A stretch of DNA of 64,000 nucleotides from Chrysogorgia sp. JL179-B06 (Eukaryota; Cnidaria; Anthozoa; Scleralcyonacea; Chrysogorgiidae). The DNA is taken from contig JAYKKM010000375.1 in assembly GCA_035772405.1 (NCBI GenBank), forward strand, positions 6,114,501-6,178,500. Direction: 5' to 3'. Shown here piece after piece: positions 1 through 14,195 of the stretch (the first letter of the stretch is position 1; each line of letters starts with the position of its first letter). The translations under genes were made by a program, and so were the position numbers. Under the pieces are notes generated by a model, which made no database searches, was not told where the DNA came from, and worked only from the letters and a program-made list of their open reading frames with translations.

Positions 1-134
1 ATCACATATAACTGAATACCTCAAGAACGAAAATAGATATCGAAGAACTGTTAGTGCCAATCTTCATCATTTTAAGTGCCCTTTCAAACATAACATCATT
101 TTTGGGGTTAGGTGCACTTTAAGTAAGACTACTT

Positions 135-230
135 ACATATCCTCATGGACGATGTTTTGGATAATGTGTCCTTCATGTCTGAAGAAGGACACATATCGTC
201 CAAAACGTTGTCCATGAAGATATGTGAATA
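135..230. repeat. Short palindrome (hairpin)
   Basis: Two arms of about 42 bp, ACATATCCTCATGGACGATG... and its near reverse complement ending ...GTCCATGAAGATATGT, separated by a few bases. Probably a small foldback element; no target duplication identified. Confidence 0.7.
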
Positions 231-236
231 CTCGTA

Positions 237-1963
237 CTAGGCTTGGGCGGTTTTTAAAAAAAACGGAAACCGAAAACCTGCGCGAAAAAAACGATAAAAA
301 ACCGGTTTTTTATTTGCCATCTTGAAAACCCATTTAATCGCGTCATTATATAACTTTTTCCAAAAATGGACTGCGAAAAATGGAATATTTGCAAGCAAAT
401 AGAAAAATCCTATATCTTCCATCTTTCGAATTTATATTTTATTAAAGTGTCAATGTGAATGGTGTAATAGCTAATATAGAGACTCTGATGACCCTTGATG
501 TCACATTACCTTAACCGGAAGGGTCTGTCGTGGTACGTGCGATTTCAGGTGTCATGTGATAACTCAGTCACATGCCCAGTCTCAGTTGCCCTGTTTTTCA
601 AGAGGTGAAGATGAATACATATCACTTTGCCCACCACCTTCCCCACGGCTGGCCACCTTTTTGGCTATATTGTATATTACTGTAGATTGTTCTTCTCCTA
701 TCTGGCGTTTTATGGCCCTCACCTTTACTGGGCTCAATCATTTAGTAAATTATAAAAAATAATTAAATTATTAAATTATTAATTTTGAATAAAATCGGCT
801 TTGGTCCAACAGGACCATAGCCAATTTATCCCATCTGGAGTGTGCTAATTTCCTTCATTGATTCCCAGTAAACAGAGCTCAGTTAATGCAGTGCGCATAA
901 TTCATCTGAGACATGGTGGAGACATAATATCAAGGTCTATTTCACCTTTGTTTCTTGTTTCTCCAAAAGAACTGAATAAAATACTTCGTAACTCTAACGA
1001 GGAAACCGGCGAATACAAAGATAAGAAAGTGATGTTACTGCACCACTGAGAAGAAGCCAATATCGCTTACATCGTTCACCACCTATTCTCTTGTTGCATT
1101 GTAAAGTTTGATTACTTTATTTTCCGAAAATGTGGTCGTACTTGGGATCTCAGTATCGTGGTTCCAGCACATATAGCTGAAAACCTGGTTTAGACACTGC
1201 ACAGCGTCAAATACGACGTTGTCTTTGCACAAGAAATTCGTTATATATGGTGTCAGTTGCTTTCGCTGGGCCAAACCATTCGAGTCAGACCTTTTTAATT
1301 TAACTTATTTTTAGGCCTGTCTTTGCTGCAGAGTCAAGCTTTGTTGCATTTCGCTACAGTCAAGCTTCGTGTGTAGGCCTTGTGGCTCGTATATATTACA
1401 GGAATCGACGGCGATATACGATTCTTCAGTCGAGTTTTTTTGGTTTTCCGGTTTTTCGGTTTTCTTATAAAATAGTAATAATTTAGTCCTGGGGTTTCCC
1501 CCGTTGACTCCGCAGCGTCATTGTCAGTGTCCTTCTCTTTGGTTCCGGCATCTCGCTCTTTCTCATTTCTTCCCTCCACCTCTCTCTGTCTCTTGCTTTC
1601 TCTTTCACAGCATTGTAACATCCAAACATCCCTGTACCTCCGTTCGCCTTCGCCCCCTTTTCACTTCTCGGTGTCCATCTCTTATCTCCCACACTTTCTT
1701 TAGTAACCGATCATCATTCATTCATGATATGTGTCCCACAAACGTCGCCTTTCTTCGGATCACTTTCTTCAGCAAATCACCCTGTTCCATTCCTACTTCC
1801 TCAAAAACTGACGTATTCGTTCGCATGTCTGTCCATTTTACGTTTCCTTTCATCCTTGCATAGCATGACTCTCCACCGCATCTTATAAAAGCAAAACCGT
1901 AAAACCGGTTTTGACAAAAAAACGATTTTTTCCGGTTTACCGTAAAAGCGCCCAAGCCTTAAC
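237..1963. mobile_element. Putative 1.7-kb terminal-inverted-repeat element
   Basis: The left end AGGCTTGGGCGGTTTT is matched in reverse complement by the right end ...AAAGCGCCCAAGCCT, and both sub-ends hold variations of CCGGTTTT runs. The inside has no recognisable protein. A non-autonomous DNA transposon is the simplest reading; I could not find a clear target-site duplication. Confidence 0.4.
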
Positions 1964-2103
1964 TCATACTAAAGTATTTTTCAACACATTGAAGTTCTCT
2001 TATTTCTCTTTTTCATATCAAACATCAAGAGATATAGATAACAACCATATTAAGACAATGTAATATCATGTTTCGTTACTAAATCTGTAACATCATCAGA
2101 GTG

Positions 2104-2790
2104 TTAAGGTGATTCCTCAGTTTTGCATTGCGCACATTTACTGCGCACATCCAACAAGTGTTTTTATGGCCATTATGCAACACTTTCAAAAAATTCTGAC
2201 CATTTTATGACAATTTAGTGGTAGGAACTAAATCTAGGGACTAAATCAATTTTTCGGAGAACGGTTACACAAGTCTAGCTAGGCCCTGTGCAAGTAGGTT
2301 TGTAAACTACTTGATATGGTCGGTGACCATAATTTTTTCCTTAATAATTCTTTTCTTCTACCACTTTTACGTGTTATAACAGAAACTTAGAGAAAAATCA
2401 TTTCTACAACTTACAATATTTTACATTTTTGATGAATGTTTCTTCAAATAACATGTCAAAGAATACTGTAATACCCTGTTAGCTGTTTCTTTTGCCTTAA
2501 AATACCATATTTTCTTGTATAAAATTACTATTTGCGAAAAATAAAAAATTAGCTGTGTCAAAAGTTTCAAGAAAAAGTTGTGCAATGCGGTTTTTACTCA
2601 ACTTGTAAATTGGTCACAATGACGTCACCATGCTTAGTAAGAGGTGATCTGCAATATGCCATATCTTCTAAACAAGGTCGGTGACCCCAACTTTTTTTTT
2701 TGGTTTTAATATAAGTATGTCAATAACTTTAAGACTGGGAAGTTTCAGCAAATTTTCATTTCGGAAAGAATTACTGAGGAATTACCTTAA
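2104..2790. mobile_element. TTAA-ended non-autonomous element (MITE-like)
   Basis: Left end TTAAGGTGATTCCTCAGT and right end ACTGAGGAATTACCTTAA are reverse complements with one mismatch in 18. Ends in TTAA recall piggyBac- or Kolobok-type insertion (inference). No transposase. It lies just before exon 1 of this window. Confidence 0.75.
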
Positions 2791-2907
2791 GTTTTAGCCA
2801 GGTGGTAATCGGACATAGTTTGATGCTAATCTGGCTTAAAGTATTTTTGAACGTAACTTTAGAAGTGAAGTTTTAACTTGACACAAATAATTTGTCATTC
2901 TTTGCAG

Positions 2908-3057
2908 GATGGTGAACTATCGGAAATTCTCTTGTATTATATTGTATACTTTTGTGAAAATAGTGGCCTGAAGTATATTTATGCCTGCTTTCGAGAAACA
3001 GATCCCTCAACCTTCCCATTACCTTTGGCACATAGCCTCATAAACATTGTCCAACAG
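2908..3057 (+). CDS. USP34: USP34 exon 1 (of window)
   Basis: 150 nt, phase 0 at both ends, acceptor TTTGCAG and donor GTAATG. Codes for a helical segment starting DGELSEILLYYIVYFC and ending INIVQQ, matching the N-terminal region of USP34 (human DVEVPLHLLRYVCLFC region). Confidence 0.88.
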
Positions 3058-6000
3058 GTAATGTAACCTTTGCCACACAGTATTGAAGCACTGGGTTCAT
3101 TCAAAATGATGCTTTATTGCATATTATACAGGGTTCGAATTAGTTGAGTAAAAACGATGTGCATTTTCCCCCGAAAACATGACATCCAGGCAGGCACTCT
3201 CGATATAAGCAAAATAATGATGTGCAAGAAATTGAATGCCTAAAGGAATTCTAGGCTAGGCGTGCAATACTTAGATTGGAAAGTTTATAAATTCACTAAA
3301 ATGCGCGACAGAGATCAAATTTCGGCCACCATTTTGTGCGGGCAGCTCCTGGAAATTGCACGGGCTTGTGCGGGAAAATGATTCATTCCCAGGGCACTTT
3401 ACAGCAGACACGCAAAAAATGGCGTCGAAGACAATCGTCAATCGATTATGGCTTTTCTTTACAATTTTAATGGCAAATTTTGCGTGGCTGCGAGAAATAC
3501 ACACAATGTTTCCACCTTTGGGAAGTAGGACTGTTAACTTAACTTATAGTTTGTCAGAACTATTTGTTTGTGTTCAATACTGAGACTATTTTTTCTGCAC
3601 ATCGTTTTGAAAAGTGATGTGCAACTTTTACTATTTGGGTCAAAACGATGTGCAAATTGCACATTTCACACCGTTAATTCGAACCCTGATTATACAAATG
3701 ACAGGGTTCAAATTAGTGGCTAGCTATTCGCAATTTGCAAAAGCTAATTTACTTTTTGCAAATGCAAAATTAACGGCATTTTACGAATGGATTTTTTCCT
3801 TTTATTGTTTATCAGTTGAGTATGCATGACTCCTAAGTAATTTATTCATAAATTAAGACTATTTTATAGCAATGCTACCAATAGTAATGTGGTATATAGT
3901 CACAGATAAACTAAACCCATATTCATTATCAGGCCTGCACAGAGACTTAAAAGTGGGCCAGGGGAAAAATAAATAATTGGGGCCCACTTGCAAAAGATTT
4001 CACATGCCATTTTACGGATGAATCGGATATAAGAGTATTTCAAGTGAAAATGTTTCAGTTTTACACGTGAAATGACAACGCAAATTTTCGTAAGGATGTA
4101 AAAGATGTATTACTAATTACGCAGAGAAGCAGAAAATACTATTTGATAATGTCATAATTTCAACTACGTCTCTTGGCTACCATCTACCGATTCTCTACAA
4201 AGTAAACTAGCAATATAATTAGGGGCCCCTCTCGAGCTGGGGGCCCTGGGAAATTGTCCCAGTTGCCCCTCCCCCTCTGGGTGAGTCTGTTCATTATGTC
4301 TAAACTAAACCCATGTTAAGTATACCCAGCAACAAGCAGCATTTTGTGCAGTTAATCATGATTGGTTGCTTTGAAAAATGCTTCTTCTGAATCTTTTCAT
4401 TGACTGTATTAGCAAAGGAAAAGAAAACCAGATGTTATTACAACAAGTTACTTATAAAATATTAATAAAAATATCAGACAAAAACCAAGTAAAATTCTTT
4501 TTTATTTTGACAACATTTTGGGGCACAGCCCCTCCTTCAGGTCTTATAGGTTCACGTCTTATACAGGGTCGTAGCAAGAGAAAGTCAATTGCGGGGGGGG
4601 GGGGGGGGGGGGTAATGGGACTGCACTGCTGGGGTCCGGGGGCATGCCCCTCAGGAAATGTTTGAAATTAGAATCTCTGAAATAGGATTTCCTGACTTCT
4701 GAGAGTAATTTCCAGTTAGTTTAAACGAATCTAAACTGGCAAGAAATCGCTAGAGCAAATAATGGGGGGGGGGCGTCACTCAAAACGCAGACCTCTCACA
4801 CACCATACACACCATCTAGAGTATTCAATTTGTGTTTCATAATTCATATACATGTTGCACTATACTGAAATTTTTCAATTTTCTTCAACAGCTACGTATA
4901 TGGTTCCACGTAAAAGCTATTGTGCAGCATATAATGCCTCTTAGATGTTCTGTGATAAGGTACAATATAGTTTTTGAAGTTTCTCTAATCTTGAACTGGG
5001 AGAGTTTTTGTTTTGTTTTTGTGACGTTTCAGAAGAACCTTCTTCCATCATCAGGCGCGCCATCCTTTAATTCTATCTCTTCTCTTTATTCCCTTGATTC
5101 CCATGATTTACATCATTGCCAGAAATTAGCAACAAAATGGCCGCCGCTTGACGATTAATTTACGTAATATTATCCTTATGGCGTCCCATTTTACATTGAG
5201 TTACGTAGAGCGAAAATATTAAAATGAAGATTCTGCTTATTGAGTAGATCGTCTACAGTTTGCTGACCTATTAAAGTGCCTATCTCACGTTTCTGTATTT
5301 CGTAATATTTGGGTCTTCCTGCACAAAATTGCATAAAGACGAACAAAAAGATAGAACAAAGACTTTAGCTGAGTTTCCAGACCATATCTCGATTGACTAT
5401 GATTGTATTTGGGGTCATAGCCACTTTAACTTCCACTTGTATGCAAACTCGAATGTTTGTTTTGGTTGATGATAATAGTCTTGATGATAATAGTCTTTTA
5501 TTGGGAAAGCTTTCTCACAGTTATGTGATTTTCAGAAAGGTGCTAAATATTAAGATTAAAAACGAATTACAAAGTAAATAAAAGTAAACAAAACTAAAAC
5601 AGAATCAAGACTAAAAATAATAACTACTAACAGTCAAATTGGTTAAAAAATCTTCTAAATATATTTCGTTTAAATAATCCTATACTAGATGTATTTCTGG
5701 TGTCTTTATCCAATGTGTTCCAATCCTTTTAGTGAGTGATAACACACTCTTTGCTTGCCCTAATTTCTTGTAACACGTGGTAGTCTTAGCTTATCATTGT
5801 TCCTTGTATTATAATTATGAGTGTCCCTATTTGTTAATAACTTCATAGAGTGATCCGTAAGTCCATTGATACATTTGAAGACATACATACAGCGATGATA
5901 AAATCCACGTTGTTCTAGGTTAAGTCACTTCAGAGTTTCTAGGGCATCAGTGGCTGAACTATGGAGTGGTTTGTCCAGAATAATCTCTGCGGCCTTGTTC

Positions 6001-9000
6001 TGCAAAACCTTTAGGTCATTCATAAGAGTCGTATTGTTCTTGTCGCCCCACACAAGGTCAGAATAGTCGAAAATTGGTAGTACAAGGTTGTTATAGAAAA
6101 GCAATCGTGCAGTGAAAGGTAGCAATTTCTTGATCCTACGTAACAGACTCAGACGTTGATTAACTTTGGTATAATTACATGTTGAGATTGCAATAAAGAC
6201 TTATATTCTCTCCACTCGTTGTCTACTCTCCGTTCCCTTTCTTCATTCCATTACCTCATTCCATTACCTCCTCTCCTCCTCTTTCATTCACATGATTTCT
6301 TTTAAAATGAAAGTCCTTGTATTATTCTTATTGTAGATACCTTTGTAAACTAACTGATAAAGAACTACGTTTAGCAGATAGAAGGTCCATGGCTGACCTA
6401 ATGTGGAGTACGGTCAAAGGGCCAGCACAATATGGCTTAATCTTTGACAGGTACAGTATGACTGAGAATGGTGACGATAATAATGATGAAGATGTTGATG
6501 ATAATGATTATCATTGATGATGTCATTGATATGATCATTGATAATGTTGTGACATGATCGTTGATGATGATGCGACATGATCATTGATGATGATGTGACG
6601 TGTCATTGATGATGATCTGACGTCTTCGTTGATGATGATGTGACATGATCATGATGATGATGTGACGTGATCATTGATGATGATGTGACGTGATCGTTGA
6701 TGATGATGTGACATGATCGTTGATGATCTAATGATGGTAATGATAATTATAATGATAAGTTTTTTCCAACTTCCTGGGTCCGCTTTTTCCAAAAGCGATT
6801 ACCTTTACCTGGGATTAGTGAAAACACTGTGAACAAAAATACAAAATTGTGAAGATGCAGGATTTAGAAAGGTTTTGTCTTATGTAGTTAGAGCTTACTT
6901 TGAGGCAAGTTGTCAAACAAAACAAGCCTACCACTCTCCTTTTTTCATATAGATTACAGTTGTTTGACCAGCAGCAAGCACCTTTTCCTATAAAAAAAAT
7001 AAGAACCTACTCAACCTATTCAAAGAAGCTGGTCAATTAAAGAACCTATTCACATTCGAAAAAAGTCTCACTCAGTTATATTTCACTTTACGTTTCACTC
7101 TCTGACGAAGGGCCTTTGCTCGAAACGTTAGACTACTTACACACTATTTCGGCAGTACACCAACCTTTTTAGATATTTGATTTGTATTTCTACACTGCCT
7201 ACGCAGCACAACACGTTTTATCAAATATATAAGAACCTTTTTAGGCGAACTTGGAAAAATCTAGGTTCTTATGTACGTGGGTGTTTACTGTAAACCAGTA
7301 CTTTACTCAGTTTGATTTGTTTTGCAAATTGAATACTTAAGATACGTTTACACACTACGATTTGTCGGGCCGATTTTCCAAATATGGGCATCCGATTGAT
7401 GGCGTTAGCGTTGATGTCAGCAAGTCCCGACACTGAAAATCGGGAGAAAAATCTGTAGTAAAGTCACAGATTTTTCCAGAGTCGTAGCGATTTTTTTACT
7501 GTAACTATGACTACCGAATAAACGCGCGTATATTAAAAAAATTAAAACAAAAAAAGAAATGTCGACCGTAAACTACGAGTGTATAGCAGACGAAGCTGTT
7601 TTATTAAATACTGAACTAGTTATAGTTTCTTCACCCAAATTGCCCTTTTCTTTTTTTCCTTGTTTTTATTGCCGCCATAATCAAAACCATCGAAGCCGAA
7701 GCTGCGATAGCCACTGAGACGCGTTTTCACTTTCCGACATTTTTTTTGTTCACGACATTTACATGCAATTTTATGTTGCCTATAGTGATTTTATAATATT
7801 TAGTAAAAATCGGGAGGTACGTTTACACACTGCGATTTGTCGGGGATGACGAATTAGCGAAATTTACCGCGAATCGCGTAAATATTCGTCAGTGTCGGCC
7901 CGACAAATCGTAGTGTGTAAACGTACCTTTAACCGGTCAAATATGGCAAATTAAAATGTTAACCCAGGATTATTGGTAATCTCCCATTGAACAACTGGGC
8001 CCTAGTCTCTTTGTCTACAGACTGAGTGTGTGCTTTAAACTGCTGAGCTGTAGTGTGCCAATGCTTGTGCTGTCATCATTAACCATGTTTTGTTTGAAAA
8101 CCCTAGGGACAGCATGGATTTAGCGTTTCGCTACTTCACCTCATCAACCTTAACTGTGAGACTAGCAGGTCTTAATCAAATAACTGTAAGTTTTCAGACA
8201 CTTCCTAAATTTTCTTCATTGGGCCAGAACTTGAGATCGAGGTTGGATGTGGAAGATAACAATAAATGATTTATTATATAGCCAGTGCTACTTCCGGTGT
8301 AATTACGCAATATGATTGGTCAACGTAATGACCTGGTTGATGCCATAGGAATTCAAAGGCACAAAAAGTCCGCGACAAGCTCTTCCAAATATCAGAAAAT
8401 CAAAATTTATAGCTTCATTTAATAGCAGCTTGTTCACTCATTGTTATTTTTTCCTCAGTTTATAACTTTTTCCTGTCCGGCTGATAAACATCCAAAATTG
8501 AACCACCTCTTTGTTCTATTGATATCTCTGGAAATAACCATAACTGTTGCGAAAGCTATACCTTTTCTGAAAGCCCAATAAACCGGCTTTTACTAGTGCT
8601 TTTAAATTTCCCAAACAAGACACATTATGTTAATATAAATTAGCATTAATTAACGGAAATCAGGTTGAAAAACTTCTAGAAAAGGCCATCTTGCACGCCC
8701 GCGTAGCATCATGAAAACTCAAAATGGCACCAATCGCAGAGTTGTTTATGAAATCAAGTCAAACTTGGATGTGCCTGGCACTTGTCGATTTTCAATTTTT
8801 AATCTTGCGTTACCGTGTGCCGTGTTTTTCGATTGACGACTTCATGGGTCTTCTAGGGCCCATTTTGACTGGGCCGGACAGGAAAGAGTTAAAACCTTGT
8901 GTGACATAAAAACATTCAGAAAGCGTATTGTTGTTAAGACTTTGAAGAATTCGAAGGTCACGATGATGGGAGAGAATGCTAGTGAGCTGATCGAGGAGGG

Positions 9001-10947
9001 GTTACAACGAAACGTTCGAACGTTGGAGAGGAGGGTTACACGGAATCGCTAGAACATTATTAAAATGCCTTATGCAACGAAATTTTCAAGTTGGATAAAA
9101 TGGCATTAAAGTAAAGTTTGACATTACTGCTTTCGATTGTGAAATTTCAGGGCGAGTAGTTTGGCTCAAAAAGTCAGTAAATACGTACCTAAAATGAACA
9201 GGTTTTGTGATTGGCTACATGGAACAAAAGTGGTTAGGGTTAGAACATTGGTTTCTTTGTGGTTGATTCTATTGTTTTATTGTTTTAATCAACTAATCAC
9301 AAAACTTGATAGTATAGGTAGGTGATGACCCCCAAAAGTTGAGACATATTTTATTCCACAACTTATGACATCACTAGGATCTACATGAATTCTTATTGTT
9401 ATCGAACAGACTGTTCAAAACAGCCTTTAGAAAACTAAACTCTCGTGGGAAAGTGTGCACAAGGGTGTGTAAAATTTATTCATAACGAGTTATTTGTTTT
9501 AAAATATACATGGTCGAAGCCGTATCCAACTTAGTCGTCTTATGAGTAATTAAGAATGTACTGTCGATTTTCGACAACTAAAACATATTCGTGAATAGTT
9601 TCTAACCACAAAATGAACGACAAAATCCCTTTATTTTCTCTTAATATACACGCCATTGCGGTAAGAGCTTAGAAAGCAATCAAAATTTGGGGTCTGGGTC
9701 GAGTGATGTCATTAGTTGTGCAAGTATGCCAACTATTTTAATGATGTCTCAATTTTTAGGGGGAAAAGCACAGTCTTCAAACGCTAAATAAACATACTTC
9801 CATTTAATTGTTCGTACTAAAATTTTCACAGTCGAAAGAAGCGATACCCAATATTACTTCAATGTTAGGCACTTTAAAGATGATTTTACTCTTGTGTCTG
9901 CTCGGTAAATTTCATCAAGATAATGTGTTGAGTTTGATATTCACTGTAAATAATCAGGTCATTATCTCTTTTTATTCCAATTATTTTTTTCTTTTAGTAA
10001 TGATATTGTCTTCTATATTTTATTAATAGTTATTATTAATTACTGCCTTGTGCATAACTGCCACAATCAGTAGACTCGCGTACGCATTGCGTACCTATTT
10101 TTTTGTTTTATTTAGAACCAAGTTCATATGTTTATCGAAATGTTTCACAATGATGGTCAGGTGTCCGTCGATGTTGACGAGTAAGTGTTCTCTTACGTAC
10201 TGTACTAAATATATATATATATATATAAATAATAATATTAATAATATTAATAATAATAATATTTATTCTGGAATACCCACATTCAGCGGGGTCCTGTAAT
10301 ACCATACAAAATAACATGTAATACTATATGCATTATAGTTGTACATAATATGTAGTTGCGTATTTTATTCACACTTCAGTCGATGTTAAATAAGTTGGTT
10401 TTTCGTCGTTCCAGAATGTGCGCCGAGCTGGCCTCCTGGTTGGTGGAAATCACCATCGTGGAACATCTGTTTGGCCCGAACTTACACGTTGAGGTAAAAT
10501 ATTACGCACTGCCTGTGGTTGCATTAGGGGTACGATTTGGAGCGTCGTTCTGGTTATAGTCGGACCTCCTTCTCGTGCGGTTATAGGTCCGTCATTGACA
10601 GAACACGCGCGCATTGACTTTAGTGTCCAGGAGGTGAAAACAAATCGCAACAAAACTTCTCAGTGAATCAAATACATCAAACTGACAATCGACATACATA
10701 TCATACATTATATGGCACAAGTTACTTCCGGTGAAATCGCGCGCTCTGATTCGCTGAGACGCTCTGACTGTCGGTCGTTACATTCCCGTAATCGATCGGT
10801 CCGGATTACCGGTTGTGCCGATAAACGTTTTCCTCAACAAAAAGCAATAATTTTAAAAAGCCGAAAAAGTATACCAATTTGTTTCAGTGTGAATTCGCCT
10901 ACTCCGCTGTAGTTGTCTCAGTAGCTCAGTGGTTAGGAGGAGGATGA

Positions 10948-11002
<55 letters not shown>

Positions 11003-13718
11003 CATAATATATTTTTTCTTGTTTTTATTGCAGTTATTGAAACAGTCCCAAGTGATCCTGAATTTCTTGGCCCAGGAAGGAAAGCTAACAAATCATCATC
11101 TCGACTGCATTTGGGCTGCTGCACAGGTACGATGGTGGTGCATGAATTTATCATATCTCAAAATATAATTTGCCTTTTCGTTTATTGTAAAATGTTCATG
11201 AGCTCGAATATCTCATCATCAAATTCATAGTCAACTCAAAATGAGTACGTATTCAAAATGAACTCATTCAAAATATCTGGGTATTAATTTTGACCACATC
11301 AAGCGCCATAGTTCAATGGGCAAGCCTGTCTTTTCAAGTATGAACCCAGACATGCGGAACACTGATCTCTAAATAAAGACTGGATCGAGCAACTATTGTT
11401 CAGAAAATGAAGCCCGGAGTACGCTCGTGGCGGCGGCCATCTTGATGGGACCACGTTATATAGTTTTACTGTAGGCGACAGAGTCTATCTGTCTCTGATC
11501 TTTTAGGATGCTAAAATGAATTAGTTGTCCAAAGTTTTCCCAATTTAGAACACGAACTACGGCTCCATATAATAGTAACTATGAAACCGGAATTAGCGCG
11601 TGACGGCCATATTGCAGTGACCACGGTGGTCACTCCAATATGGCCGTCACGCGCTACATTGTGTTCTAGATTACTTCGACAACTGATTCATTTTAGTATC
11701 TTGAAAGATTAGAGACAGATAGTCTCTGACCCTAACAGTAAAAACTATATAGTGTGGTCCATTCAAGATCACCGCCGCGAAATATTCCTGGCTTCATTTT
11801 TTCGCGGCATCTAAACAACAGTTGCACGATCTGAGTCTTTGTTTAGAGATCAGTGGTGCAGAACGAGTTGAGGTACGTGCAGAAAACAGGTTGAGGTCCG
11901 ATATTTCACTAGTACAGACCGAACAAGATTATTATATTGCCTACATTTCATCTTACTTTACAGCTGAAACACGCCAGTCGTTACGTCCACGACTTATTAA
12001 CCACCCTGGCCAAACATCTGGAGATCGAGCTAATACAATATCTGTTGGGACTGGTGTCTAGTCTACAGGTGGCGTCGCACAACAAGCAGACGCTGTGCCT
12101 GGCACTAGTCTTAACCAGGGTCGTGTGGAATGCCGCGCTTTCTTCACAACATCAGACGGAGGTCGAGCTGGCAAGGCGGAACAGTCCTACGTCTTCAACG
12201 GCTGTTGTTGGAGGTAGGTTGATGCTGTTTTCCTTGCAGTTGATGTGAATGAAAATAAAAGAGAACTGGGCATACCGAGTAATAAAATGTGCTGGAACAT
12301 TATTGCTTTTCTTTAAAGTTTTCAATCATCTAAAAGCACAGAAAATAAATGCTGAACTTTGTAAAATGATGCGAAACATACCACTGTAGTGAAGAGGTAA
12401 AGTATAAATTATAAACGTCAGCTTTTGAAGAAGTTGAAGACGAACGAAAGCAGCGTTAAAACAGAGAAGAAAATCAACCAACAACTAAGTTTAATACCAG
12501 CTGTTGTGGTCTAGTGGTTACCATACATGTCTATGAGCTGGGAGACACAGGTTCAAATCCTGCGTCGGACCTCCACTCAGGGTCTTAAAAATAATTGAGG
12601 AGAAAGTGCTGCCTTTGCAATAATACCAGCAAAAGGTAAGACTTTCGGGTCTTCTCGGATAACGATCTTAAATCGTAGGCCCTCGGAACCCCCATCAATT
12701 GGGCTTCTAGCCTGTTGTGGTATTCCGTTCGCCTAAGAGTGATCAATCTAATAAACTAGACTAAACCATAGATTAAACTAACGGAGCTTTCCAATTACAC
12801 GGTCAGACCGGTCTGTCCGGCAATATTTTGCTAAATGGAACACAATACGTCATTATTTCGTTGCTAAAAATCTTGGCAGTTTACCACCTTAAATACAATA
12901 TAACTATTATTTATAAAAATTAAACTAAAACATTTAAAAAGAAGGAAGGATATGGCCATGGGATGTTAATTTTGTGTAAAAAGAAACCAGCTAAAGTCTT
13001 AAACTCGGTAAGTAGGTCTTGACATGGTTTGCTGTTTTCTTTTGTAGCGAACACGGCTGCGGCAGTCGCAGCATCCCTTCACAACAACCTCATTCAACCA
13101 AACAACAGCTCTGTCGGCAGTCCAAGCAGTGCCACAAGTACCATCAGCGATGGTAGCTTTCCCGGCCAAAGGTATGTCCCGTATGAAGTAGTCGCGAGTT
13201 GGCGGCAATGGCGTAAGGCCAAGAAAGAACGCATCTAGTGATCACTTTAATTTTAGCCATCTTAAGAGCCAACTCTTCAGTGGAAACATGAATGGTTTTT
13301 CTCATATTTAGCGATTCGCAAGACCAGATCACAAACCCGGTGAAGCGCGAGTACACTGGGTCTACGATCGTTTATACTCAAGATCAGAGTGTAGAAGAGG
13401 TAGCGGCTAGCAGCAGTAGCGACAGTAACACCCGTGCGAGCTACATGTCAGATCGTCCTGCCTTGGAGGACTTCGATGAAGAAGAGATGGAAGATAAACA
13501 AGAAGACGATCGTACCAGGAGCGTGACGATGAAGTCGGATGCTGACGAAAGCAAGAAAATCAACTTTCGTTTGGAAGATGTTTGCGTCGAAGGCAATACC
13601 ATGCTATGGGATATTGTTCAAGAAAAGAACGCTGTAGGTTTGGTCGTTTGTTTGTTTGCTTGTCTGTCGGTTGTTTGTGTGTGTTGTTTGTTTGTGTGTC
13701 GTTTGTTTGTTGTGGTGG

Positions 13719-13755
<37 letters not shown>

Positions 13756-14142
13756 GGTTGTTTGTCGGTGTTTGTTTGTCTGTCGGTTGTTTGTTTGTGT
13801 GTCGTTTGTTGTTGTTTGTTTGTTGTTTGTTTGTTTATTTGTTGTCTGTCTGTTTGTTTGTTTCTTTGCTTGTTTGTTTATCTATTTGTTAGCTTTTCTG
13901 TTTATTTGGTTGGGTGGGTGTTTGTTTGTTTGTTTGTTTGTTTGTTTGTTTTTTTGTATGTTTGTATGTTTGTTTGTGTGTTTGTTTGTTTGTTTGTTTG
14001 TTTGTTTGTTTGTTTGTCTGTTTGTTTGTATGTCATTTGTTTGTTGTTGTTGTTTCTTTGTTTGTTTGCTTGCTTGTTTGTTGTTGTTGTTTCTTTGTTT
14101 GCTTGCTTGTTTGTTGTTTATTTGTTGTTTGTTTATTTGTTA

Positions 14143-14195
<53 letters not shown>

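Larger units (their letters stand above)
1..2907. other. Upstream intron (partial), no exon recognised
   Basis: Sequence before exon 1 of this window. I see inverted-repeat elements (separate entries) but no segment resembling the USP34 N-terminus. A short phrase near 1968-2010 (AAGTATTTTTC...GAAGTTCTCTT) recurs near 27421-27460 and 55761-55800, so it is a dispersed repeat. The preceding coding exon must lie beyond the left edge. Confidence 0.6.

Noticed and set aside
858..1049. Short frame as an upstream USP34 exon
   Set aside because: No similarity to the USP34 N-terminus and no suitable phase; it lies inside a putative TIR element.
10945..11003. Poly-His coding run, as vertebrate USP34 has a poly-His stretch
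   Set aside because: It is an intronic (ATC)n repeat before exon 7; the vertebrate run lies in a different part of the protein.
12498..12575. Functional tRNA gene
   Set aside because: A- and B-box words are present but acceptor and anticodon stems do not pair well; it continues into a SINE-like body.
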